A stretch of DNA of 64,000 bases from CBDCGS01 sp965216915 (lineage in GTDB: Bacteria; Pseudomonadota; Alphaproteobacteria; UBA828). The notes under the pieces were generated by a model, which saw nothing but the letters and a program-made list of their open reading frames with translations, was not told the origin of the DNA and ran no database searches. Location of the stretch: NCBI GenBank assembly GCA_965216915.1, contig CBDCGS010000011.1, forward strand, positions 682,001-746,000, written 5' to 3'. This document shows, one piece after another, positions 33,104 to 40,748 of this stretch (the stretch's first letter is position 1; each line of letters begins with the position of its first letter). Both the position numbers and the translations under genes were made by a program.

Positions 33104-33979
33104 CTAGGCATCGGATGCCGTCAACGCGGCGAGCGTCTCCAGCCGGTAGGCATGCGCGGGATACACCCCCATGATACGCATATGCTTCGAAAAAAAGCCG
33201 AGCTCTTCCAGTGCATTACGTACGCTGCGCTGGCGCGGATGCCCCTCCACCTCCGCGAAGAAAAGCGTGGCGGTGAACGCGCCACCGACCATGTAGCTCT
33301 CGAGTTTGGTCATGTTGACGCCGTTGGTGGCGAAGCCGCCGAGGCTCTTGTAGAGGGCGGCCGGCACGTTGCGCACCTGAAAGACGAACGACGTGACGAC
33401 CGGGCCCTCGTCGGGGTCCGGGTCAATCGGCTCGCGCGCGAGGACGATGAAGCGCGTTGTGTTGTGGCTCTCGTCCTCGACGCCCGCGGCGAGCGTATCG
33501 AGGCCATAAATCTCCGCCGCGAGATCGGATGCCAGCGCCGCGGCGCTCGGATCACCCCGCTCGGCGATTTCCGCGGCGGCACCGGCCGTGTCGGCGTGGA
33601 CCACGGGCTCCAGTCCGTGTTTTTCGATCAACTTGCGGCACTGTGAGAGGGCGTGGACGTGGGAATGCACGGTGCGGAGCCCTTCCAGGCTCGCTCCAGG
33701 GCAGCCCAAAAGGTTGTGGCGCACGCGCTGGAAGTGCTCGGCGACGATATGAAGCCCGGATTCCGGGAGAAGCTGATGGATATCGGCGACCCGACCGGCC
33801 ACCGAATTCTCGATGGGGATCATCGCCAATTCCGCCCGCCCCTCCTCGACGGCCCCGAAGGTCTCGCGAAAGGTGCGGCAGGGCAGCGTTGTCATCGCGG
33901 GAAACACCTTCCGGCACGAGCGGTCGGAATAGGCGCCGTGGGCGCCCTGGAAAGCGATGATAGCCGGTTCGTCTGTCAT
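33104..33979 (-). CDS. pheA: Prephenate dehydratase
   Basis: Converts prephenate to phenylpyruvate in phenylalanine synthesis. The 291-residue protein begins with IAFQGAHGAYSDRSCRKVFP, has MIPIENSVAGRVADIHQLLP and the catalytic NTTRFIVL motif (Thr-Arg-Phe). A C-terminal ACT domain follows with the phenylalanine-binding ESYMVGG. There is no chorismate mutase domain. The ATG overlaps the kdsB stop by four bases, so the two are translationally coupled. Confidence 0.96.
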   Translation of the reverse strand: MTDEPAIIAFQGAHGAYSDRSCRKVFPAMTTLPCRTFRETFGAVEEGRAELAMIPIENSVAGRVADIHQLLPESGLHIVAEHFQRVRHNLLGCPGASLEGLRTVHSHVHALSQCRKLIEKHGLEPVVHADTAGAAAEIAERGDPSAAALASDLAAEIYGLDTLAAGVEDESHNTTRFIVLAREPIDPDPDEGPVVTSFVFQVRNVPAALYKSLGGFATNGVNMTKLESYMVGGAFTATLFFAEVEGHPRQRSVRNALEELGFFSKHMRIMGVYPAHAYRLETLAALTASDA

Positions 33980-34773
33980 GGCGCGTCGTCCCGAGACACG
34001 AAGCGGGCGCGAGAAATGATCGCCCGCGCCCGCTCCAGTTGGGCGGGAGTATCGACACCGAGGGGAACCGTGTCAACGCGGGCCACGTCGATGCGCATAC
34101 CGGCCTCCAGGGCGCGCAGCTGCTCGAGCCGCTCGCGCTGTTCCAACGGGCTCGGCGGTAGCGCGACAAAACGCGAAAGTGCGGCGCGGCGGTAGGCATA
34201 GAGGCCGATATGATGCCATAGCGGCCCGTCACCCGACGGTGACTTCGCCCGCGTGAAGTAAAGCGCACGGCCGTGGTCGGCCCGATCGGCCCATGCAACG
34301 ATGGCCTTCACCACGCTCGGATCGCTCCGGTCCGCCGGGTTGTCGATCTCCGCCGCGAGGGTGCCAATGTCGACGCGGGGATCGTCGAGGAGATCGAGCG
34401 CGGCACGGGGCAGCGCCGGCGCGAGGGTGGGCAAATCCCCCTGGATGTTGATCACCGCGTCGTGGCGCCCATCGGGGTCGACGCACTGAAGCGCCTCGAA
34501 GATGCGATCCGATCCCGACGCATGAGCCGGGTCGGTCATCACCGCGCGCCCGCCGGCCGCGGTCACAGCATCGACGATCGCCTGATCGCCGCACGCCACC
34601 ACCACGGGACCGACGGCGGCCGCGGCAGCGCGATCCATCACATGAGCGATCATCGGGCGCCCCGCGATCTCGGCGAGTGGCTTGCCAGGCAGCCGAGACG
34701 CCGCCAAGCGAGCCGGTATCAGGACAATCGGATTGCGCACGGCGCCTGATGAGTCCCCGGTCGACTCGGGCAT
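33976..34773 (-). CDS. kdsB: 3-deoxy-manno-octulosonate cytidylyltransferase (CMP-KDO synthetase)
   Basis: Activates KDO as CMP-KDO for lipopolysaccharide core assembly. The 265-residue protein has VLIPARLAASRLPGKPLAEI, the nucleotide-binding start, then MIAHVMDRA, VINIQGDLPTL (metal-binding Asp) and HIGLYAYRRAAL. ATG 34773 is preceded by GGAAGGAC at good spacing; the open frame extends back to 34833 without homology. It is divergent from the cytochrome c gene. Confidence 0.96.
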   Translation of the reverse strand: MPESTGDSSGAVRNPIVLIPARLAASRLPGKPLAEIAGRPMIAHVMDRAAAAAVGPVVVACGDQAIVDAVTAAGGRAVMTDPAHASGSDRIFEALQCVDPDGRHDAVINIQGDLPTLAPALPRAALDLLDDPRVDIGTLAAEIDNPADRSDPSVVKAIVAWADRADHGRALYFTRAKSPSGDGPLWHHIGLYAYRRAALSRFVALPPSPLEQRERLEQLRALEAGMRIDVARVDTVPLGVDTPAQLERARAIISRARFVSRDDAP

Positions 34774-34890
34774 GGCCGTCCTTCCGCGCGTTGGAGTAGC
34801 GATCCCTGGCGGAGTTTTATAGGAGTTGGACACGGTCGGGTGAAGCGGCTAATCTCCGCGGCGATTCCTTGCAACGCACCCGCCGCCATC

Positions 34891-35475
34891 ATGAACACCT
34901 TTGAGCTGAACAAGATTTTCGGCGCGTTCTGCCTCGCGGGGCTAGTAACCATGGGCGCGTGGCTGATCTCGCTTGCGGCCTTCGGCCTGTTCGAGCATGG
35001 GCATGAAGAGCACGCTCTGCACTACCCCTTGCCCGAAGGCACCGATGATGCTGTCGCCGACGGCGACGAGGGCGAGCATGCCGTGGGAGACGAGGGCGAG
35101 CCTGTCGTGGAAGAGGTCTCGCTCGCCGCGCTCCTGGTCGTGGCCGATCCCGCCAAGGGCGAAAAGGGGTTCAAGAAATGCGCGGCTTGCCACACCGTCG
35201 AGAGCGGCGGCAAGAACAAGGTCGGACCCAACCTTTGGAATATCGTCAACCGTCCGATCGCGTCGGCCGAGGGCTTCGGTTATTCCGATGCGATGGCCGG
35301 CATGGACGGCGTGTGGGACTTTGAGCGCTTGAGCGCGTTCTTGAGCGACCCGAAGGGCCAGGTGCCGGGAACCAAGATGGCGTTCCGGGGGATCACGAAG
35401 GATGGCGCACGCGCCGACCTGCTCGCCTATCTCCGGTCTTTGAGCGACGCACCGGCCGATCTGCCGAGCGAATAA
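34891..35475 (+). CDS. Membrane-anchored class I cytochrome c (CycM/c552-like)
   Basis: A 194-residue protein with an uncleaved N-terminal membrane anchor (about residues 10-32), an acidic linker (about 40-75) and a single heme domain. The heme domain has CAACH (Cys97, Cys100, His101) and the distal ligand Met163 in PGTKMAFRG. It would carry electrons in the periplasm between the bc1 complex and an oxidase. ATG 34891 (MNTFELNKIFGAF) matches the family start; a frame from 34840 adds unlikely residues. It is divergent from kdsB, a familiar alphaproteobacterial neighbourhood. Confidence 0.93.
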   Translation: MNTFELNKIFGAFCLAGLVTMGAWLISLAAFGLFEHGHEEHALHYPLPEGTDDAVADGDEGEHAVGDEGEPVVEEVSLAALLVVADPAKGEKGFKKCAACHTVESGGKNKVGPNLWNIVNRPIASAEGFGYSDAMAGMDGVWDFERLSAFLSDPKGQVPGTKMAFRGITKDGARADLLAYLRSLSDAPADLPSE

Positions 35476-35486
35476 TCGTTCCGGCC

Positions 35487-36263
35487 TTAGGTCCGGATCA
35501 GCCAGTAGGCGGCGCCCTCCAGCACCAGACAAGTGAGCACGTTCGACATGAACGCGCCGGTGTCGATGCCGATCCGGTTGTCGTGAATCTCGGGCTCGAA
35601 CGCGATCGTGTGACCGTGCACGATCACTCGCCCATGATCTGCCGCCGACACGAGAAACTCATCGCGAATCCAGATCAGGTCCTGCTTCAATTGTGCCGCG
35701 AGCGATCTGCCCGGCCTGACCCCCGCATGCACGAACAGGTAGTCCCCGACCTCGTGGCTCAAGGAGAGGCCGCGCATGAATTCCAGGTGGTCGTCGGGCA
35801 GGGCGGCGCGGAGGCCCGCCTGAAGATCGGCACGGCCCTCGGCGTCCCTCCCGCCGCGCGGGGCCTTGACACCGTAGCTCCTGAGCGTCTCGGCACCGCC
35901 ATAGTCCAGCCACGCCGCGCCGCGTTCGGGGTCGTCCAGAAAGGTGAGGAGCGATTCCTCGTGGTTGCCGAGCAATGTCACGAGCGCGAACCCCGGCGCC
36001 GGGTCGCCCAGAAGAAACTCGACGACCTCGCGCGAGCGGCGACCGCGGTCGATGTAGTCGCCGAGGAAAACGATCGTTGCGCGCGCGGGCGCCCGCGCTT
36101 CATTGTCCGCGATGATCGCCTCGATCAGCGGCTCGAGCAGGTCGAGCCGGCCGTGGATGTCGCCAATCGCGTAGACGCGCTCGCCCTCGGGGATGCGCCC
36201 CGGCGCGGATGCCGGATCGCTCTCGACGAGGTGGGCCGATCGGCGCCGTCCGATCCCTAGCAT
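35487..36263 (-). CDS. PPP-type metallophosphoesterase (serine/threonine phosphatase-like)
   Basis: A 258-residue protein with the phosphoprotein-phosphatase signature set: VYAIGDIHGRLDLLEPL (GDIHG), FLGDYIDRGRRSREVV (GDYVDRG), LLGNHEESLL (GNHE), and distal HGHTIAFEPEI with the final His. Such small bacterial enzymes dephosphorylate proteins or nucleotides such as Ap4A. Convergent with cytochrome c and 30 bp after the HD-GYP sensor gene on the same strand, so possibly cotranscribed with it. Confidence 0.9.
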   Translation of the reverse strand: MLGIGRRRSAHLVESDPASAPGRIPEGERVYAIGDIHGRLDLLEPLIEAIIADNEARAPARATIVFLGDYIDRGRRSREVVEFLLGDPAPGFALVTLLGNHEESLLTFLDDPERGAAWLDYGGAETLRSYGVKAPRGGRDAEGRADLQAGLRAALPDDHLEFMRGLSLSHEVGDYLFVHAGVRPGRSLAAQLKQDLIWIRDEFLVSAADHGRVIVHGHTIAFEPEIHDNRIGIDTGAFMSNVLTCLVLEGAAYWLIRT

Positions 36264-36293
36264 GATCGAGCGCGCGCGCTCGGCCCGCGCGCC

Positions 36294-38435
36294 TCACCCG
36301 TCGGAGTCGTCCCCCGGCTCACGGAAGTGCGCCCAGGCGGACCGCCCGCCATGGTGGTCGAGATGGCTGACCAACGCAGCAACGACGCCTCGATCGAATC
36401 GCTTCCCGCATTCCGCCATCAAAATGTCGATGGCGGAGTCGAAATCCATGCCGACGCGGTACGCCCGCGTGCTCACGATCCCGACGAACGCGTTCGCGAC
36501 CGCGCAGATCTGCGCCGTCGGGAGGATCGCGTCCCCTTTTAGTCCATTCGGCGCGCCACCACCATCCACGCGCTCGAACATCTGACGCAGGGTCTCGACC
36601 ACCGGCCCATCGAAGGCCACCTCGTCGAGCAGCTCGGCGCCGAGCAGGATAGCGTCGCGCACACGGACCATCTCGTCGTCCGAAAGCGTTCGATCCGCGG
36701 TGAGTAGATCCCGGGGAACGGCGATCTTACCCACGTTCATCAGAAGTGCCGCGGATTCGGCGGTTTCGCGCAACCTCGGCTCGAGCCCCATCTCCCCCGC
36801 AATCGCATGCGCGACCTCGGCGACCCGGCGCGAATGGTGGGATGCGTGCGGGTCACGCCGGTCCACCATCGCGACAAGAGTGCCGACGAGGTCTCGCATC
36901 GTGCGGGCATGTTTCTCGCGCGCGACAACGACCTCCGTGACGTCTTTCGAGACGACGAGAACGCTCTCGGGCATGTCATGGGTTTCGGATAGCGGCACAT
37001 GCTCGGATTGCAGCACCCGGCGCGATCCGTCGACCTCCCGCCAGTGCTCGACCCGGACCGGTGTGCTACCAGCAAGCGCCTTTTGATTGAGCGCGCTCAG
37101 CCGCTTCGCCTCTTCCGGTCCGCGGAGTGCCGCGACGGTTTTGCCGATCACATCGGCGCTCTCGATCCCGGCTTCCGCTGCAACGCGGCGATTGGCAAAT
37201 AGGTAGCGCCCCGCGTCGTCGACAATCGCCACCTCGCTCGGCTGCGCATCGGTGACGAGCCGCAGCAACCTTTTCTGCCCTTCGAACCGCCGCGCGATAT
37301 CACGATAGCCCTTCATGGCGCGATCCGCGGTGCGTGAGCTGGCGTGGAACCAGACGGAGACGAGCGCCGCGGCGACGAGCGCAACCAAGAGGAGGAGAAT
37401 CGCGATCAGCCGCGTGCGTCGCGCCTCCGCCTCACCCAGCGCCTCGGCGCGGTCGATCTTGAAGAGCAGCGCCCACGGCGCGCCGGTCACCGCGCGGGCG
37501 GTCGCCAACACCTCGGTATCGCGATAGTCGCGTTTCGCGGCGAAACCGCCCGGCTCATTCAGCGCAAAGGCGGCGGCAAGCTCCTTCGTGTCGACGGCGA
37601 GCTGGCGCTCGAGCGGACCGGTGCCGTCGGCCATGGGGGAGAGATATTCGACCGCCGCTTCGTTTCGGCGCACGAGCATTGCTTCCGCGCTCTGCTCGGA
37701 GAGCCCGGGTTGGTGGAGCAGCGGATAGAGCTCGGCCGAGACCTGCTTGACGCCGACCACGTAGGCGATCGGCTCGACACTCCCGCCGGCATGCTGGACG
37801 GGCACCACCGGATGAACGAAACCCATGACGGGTGCACCCGAGACATTGGCGTGAAGATCGATGAGCGCCGGCCCGCCGCGCGCGGCCACCCGCAGCGCGT
37901 CGGCGACCCGCTGGTCCAACGGCGGCATCGACGGTGTTGCAACGAGAAGCCGACCGCGCCGGTCGACGAGGCCGATGCCGCCGGTGCCGGTGCGCTCCAC
38001 ATTGGCGTTAACCGCCGCACCAAGCACCGGGCCGGTAAATCGACCGCGCTCGGCGACGGCGGCGAGCAGGTTCTGCAGATAGCCGCGCTGGGCGCGGGCA
38101 TCGGTCACTTGCGCCGGGTCGCCGTCCGCGAGAGCGAGCTCGGTGACATAGAGCTTGAGCGCCGTGTTCTCGGCGAGCGCGCGGATGTGCTCCTGTTGCG
38201 CGAGGAGCCAGGCGTCGACCGCCTGCAACCGGCTTTCGGCGATGAGGACCAGCTTCGATTGCCAGGCGCGCACCGCGCGGTCGCGCTCGGCGTTCGCAAA
38301 CGAGAAAATGAGAACCACCGCAATCGCAGCCGCCGCGACGAGGATCACGGCGGCGCCGATCATGCGGCCGCCGAACCGGGCTTTCGCGCCCGTGCGTTGC
38401 TGCTCGAGGGTGTCGATTTCAGATAATGCGGCCAT
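36294..38435 (-). CDS. Membrane sensor protein with PAS and degenerate HD-GYP domain
   Basis: A 713-residue protein. It has a membrane helix at about residues 25-47, a periplasmic sensor region (about 50-335), a second helix near 340-362, a PAS domain (about 385-505) and a C-terminal HD-GYP-like domain (about 515-700). That domain has lost its catalytic residues. The metal-binding HD pair is Met566-Asn567 (LLMNVGKIAVP), the HHE...GYP block reads MFERVDGGGAP (619-629), and the later DxxD-like block reads VANAFVGIV. It is therefore unlikely to hydrolyse c-di-GMP and may bind it or act through partners. It is divergent from the LapG-like protease. Confidence 0.9.
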   Translation of the reverse strand: MAALSEIDTLEQQRTGAKARFGGRMIGAAVILVAAAAIAVVLIFSFANAERDRAVRAWQSKLVLIAESRLQAVDAWLLAQQEHIRALAENTALKLYVTELALADGDPAQVTDARAQRGYLQNLLAAVAERGRFTGPVLGAAVNANVERTGTGGIGLVDRRGRLLVATPSMPPLDQRVADALRVAARGGPALIDLHANVSGAPVMGFVHPVVPVQHAGGSVEPIAYVVGVKQVSAELYPLLHQPGLSEQSAEAMLVRRNEAAVEYLSPMADGTGPLERQLAVDTKELAAAFALNEPGGFAAKRDYRDTEVLATARAVTGAPWALLFKIDRAEALGEAEARRTRLIAILLLLVALVAAALVSVWFHASSRTADRAMKGYRDIARRFEGQKRLLRLVTDAQPSEVAIVDDAGRYLFANRRVAAEAGIESADVIGKTVAALRGPEEAKRLSALNQKALAGSTPVRVEHWREVDGSRRVLQSEHVPLSETHDMPESVLVVSKDVTEVVVAREKHARTMRDLVGTLVAMVDRRDPHASHHSRRVAEVAHAIAGEMGLEPRLRETAESAALLMNVGKIAVPRDLLTADRTLSDDEMVRVRDAILLGAELLDEVAFDGPVVETLRQMFERVDGGGAPNGLKGDAILPTAQICAVANAFVGIVSTRAYRVGMDFDSAIDILMAECGKRFDRGVVAALVSHLDHHGGRSAWAHFREPGDDSDG

Positions 38436-38572
38436 CGCCTATCACCGCCGACATGCATAACGGTTGGTTAAAGATAGGCTTTAGTCCTTTCGGAGAGCTT
38501 ACCCAGGGGTTAACCGCTTCTTAGGCGCGGCCCGCTATCGTCCAAGAACGGTCACGGCGGAGGGAGGCACAC

Positions 38573-39229
38573 ATGCAGTTGATCGCATCGCGCTCCGTCG
38601 CCTCGTTCGCGGCGCTGATTGTTTGTGGCGTCATCGCGGCGGTCCAGCCTGCGCAAGCGACGGCCTTTCCCAAGCTCTTCGGCACCACGGAGGTGCGGAG
38701 CACCAATCTGAAGCCCTTCGTCAAGTGGACGGGGATGCTCGGCCGCTACTTCAAGCAGGCGCACTTGCGCGATGGCGACTGTTCCGAGAGCGCCTTCAGC
38801 CAGTGCCACCTTCAGGAGTGGCAGAGCTTCTTGGATCGCGCACAGCAGCTGTCGCCCATGGAGCAGCTTGTGGCCGTCAACGATTTCATGAACCGGGCGC
38901 CCTACATCACCGATATCCGAAATTGGGGTGTCGATGACTACTGGGCGACGCCGATGCAGTTTTTCGATCGCGACGGCGATTGCGAGGACTATGCCATCGC
39001 CAAGTACATGTCCCTGCGGGCGCTCGGCTTTCCGGTGGAGCAGCTGCGCGTCGCCGTGGTGCAGGATCTCAATCTCGCCGTTCCGCATGCGGTGCTGGTG
39101 GTCTACCTGAACGACGATGGCTTCGTGCTGGACAACCAGGTCGAGCAGGTTATTTCACAACGAAAGATTCACCACTACCGGCCGTACTACACGGTCAACG
39201 AAAGCGCGTGGTGGCTGCACAAGAGCTAA
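38573..39229 (+). CDS. LapG-like transglutaminase-type cysteine protease (BTLCP)
   Basis: A 218-residue secreted protein with a signal peptide (cleavage likely after AQA, about residue 29). The transglutaminase-like catalytic triad is Cys137 (DGDCEDYAIAKY), His172 (PHAVLVVY) and Asp187 (VLDNQVE). This is the DUF920/BTLCP family, whose best-known member LapG cleaves a biofilm adhesin when c-di-GMP is low. The Shine-Dalgarno GGAGGGAGG before ATG 38573 is strong. It is divergent from the degenerate HD-GYP sensor; no LapD-type gene or large adhesin is in the window. manC follows 54 bp later. Confidence 0.93.
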   Translation: MQLIASRSVASFAALIVCGVIAAVQPAQATAFPKLFGTTEVRSTNLKPFVKWTGMLGRYFKQAHLRDGDCSESAFSQCHLQEWQSFLDRAQQLSPMEQLVAVNDFMNRAPYITDIRNWGVDDYWATPMQFFDRDGDCEDYAIAKYMSLRALGFPVEQLRVAVVQDLNLAVPHAVLVVYLNDDGFVLDNQVEQVISQRKIHHYRPYYTVNESAWWLHKS

Positions 39230-39283
39230 CGCGTCTGCGCCAGGACGTGATCCTGCGCGGCAAGCGATGGTGGGGAACGAGCA

Positions 39284-40729
39284 ATGCCTGAACGCGGGGC
39301 CGGCGCCGTCGCGGCGCGTGGTATCCATCCGGTCCTCCTGAGCGGTGGCGCGGGCACACGCCTTTGGCCACTTTCGCGAACCCTTTACCCAAAGCAACTC
39401 CTCCCGCTCGTCGACGATGTGACGATGCTGCAGGCGACCGCGCATCGGTTTTCGGGTGCCGGCTATCACGCCCCGCTGGTGATCTGCAACGAGGCACATC
39501 GCTTCATCATCGCCGAGCAGCTTCGCGCGGTGGGCTGCCCGCCGGCGCAGTGCGTGCTCGAGCCCGTGGGGCGCAACACAGCGCCCGCCGCCGCGGTCGC
39601 GGCGATGCTGGCGGGTGCCTCCGATGCGGCGGCGCTCGTTCTCATCGCGCCGTCCGATCACGCGATCGCCGATGCCGACGGCCTTCGTGCGGCGATCGCC
39701 GCGGCGCTGCCGGCGGCCGAGGGTGGTGCGCTGGTGACCTTCGGGGTGCAGCCGTCTCGCCCGCATGACGGCTACGGCTACATTCGCATTGGCGCTCCGG
39801 TCGAAGCGGGACCATGCCATGTGGTCGATCGGTTCGTCGAAAAGCCCGACCTTTCGACGGCGCGGCGATTCCTCGATGAGGGCGGCTATGTGTGGAACAG
39901 CGGCATGTTCCTGTTCCGCGCGGACCGCTATCTCGAGGAGCTTGCCCGGTTCGCACCCGACATGCTGGCTCTTTGCCGCGCCGCCGTCGATGCGGCCGAA
40001 GAGGATCTCGACTTTCTGCGCCTCGCGACCGAGCCCTTCGAGCAAATCGCCGGCGATTCGATCGATTACGCCGTGATGCAAAAAACCGACCGCGCGGCGG
40101 TCATGCCGATAGACGTCGGTTGGAGCGACGTTGGCTCTTGGGCCGCCCTTTGGGAAGCCTCCGGGCGCGATGGCGATGGCAACAGCGTGCTCGGCGATGT
40201 GATCGCCCACCGCTCGCGGAATTGCCTGGTGCGCAGCGACGGGCCACTTGTCGCAACGGTTGGCGTCGAAGACTTGATCGTGGTGGCGACCGGCGACGCG
40301 GTTTTGGTCGCGTCCAAACGCGACTCCGAGGCCGTGCGGGAGGTCGTCGCGGCACTTGCCAAGGCCGGCCGGCCGGAACCCGACCGTCATCCGCGCATCG
40401 TGCGCCCTTGGGGCGCGTTTGAGGGAATCAAGCAAGGTCCGGGGTTCCAGGTGAAGCTGCTGACGGTTAATCCGGGCGCCGGCATCTCGCTGCAGTATCA
40501 CAACCATCGGGCCGAGCATTGGGTGGTGGTCGCGGGAAAAGCAAACGTCACCCGGGGCGAGGAGACGATCCCGCTTACGTCGAACGAATCGGTCTATATC
40601 CCGCTTGGCGCGGTGCATCGGCTCGAAAACCCGGGCAGCGAGCCGCTCGAGGTGGTCGAGGTGCAGACCGGCGACTATCTCGGCGAGGACGACATCGTCC
40701 GCCTCGAGGATCGATACGGACGCGGATAA
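39284..40729 (+). CDS. manC: Bifunctional mannose-1-phosphate guanylyltransferase/mannose-6-phosphate isomerase
   Basis: A 481-residue type II enzyme supplying GDP-mannose for surface polysaccharide. The N-terminal nucleotidyltransferase has LLSGGAGTRLWPLSRTLYPK and DRFVEKPDL. The C-terminal cupin-type isomerase domain (about 365-480) has PWGAFEGIKQGPGFQVK and SLQYHNHRAEHWVVV (metal-binding His residues), ending in VEVQTGDYLGEDDIVR. Both halves are complete. It is convergent with the TRAP permease gene. Confidence 0.95.
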   Translation: MPERGAGAVAARGIHPVLLSGGAGTRLWPLSRTLYPKQLLPLVDDVTMLQATAHRFSGAGYHAPLVICNEAHRFIIAEQLRAVGCPPAQCVLEPVGRNTAPAAAVAAMLAGASDAAALVLIAPSDHAIADADGLRAAIAAALPAAEGGALVTFGVQPSRPHDGYGYIRIGAPVEAGPCHVVDRFVEKPDLSTARRFLDEGGYVWNSGMFLFRADRYLEELARFAPDMLALCRAAVDAAEEDLDFLRLATEPFEQIAGDSIDYAVMQKTDRAAVMPIDVGWSDVGSWAALWEASGRDGDGNSVLGDVIAHRSRNCLVRSDGPLVATVGVEDLIVVATGDAVLVASKRDSEAVREVVAALAKAGRPEPDRHPRIVRPWGAFEGIKQGPGFQVKLLTVNPGAGISLQYHNHRAEHWVVVAGKANVTRGEETIPLTSNESVYIPLGAVHRLENPGSEPLEVVEVQTGDYLGEDDIVRLEDRYGRG

Positions 40730-40748
40730 TCCCGGCCGCGCGCCCCTG

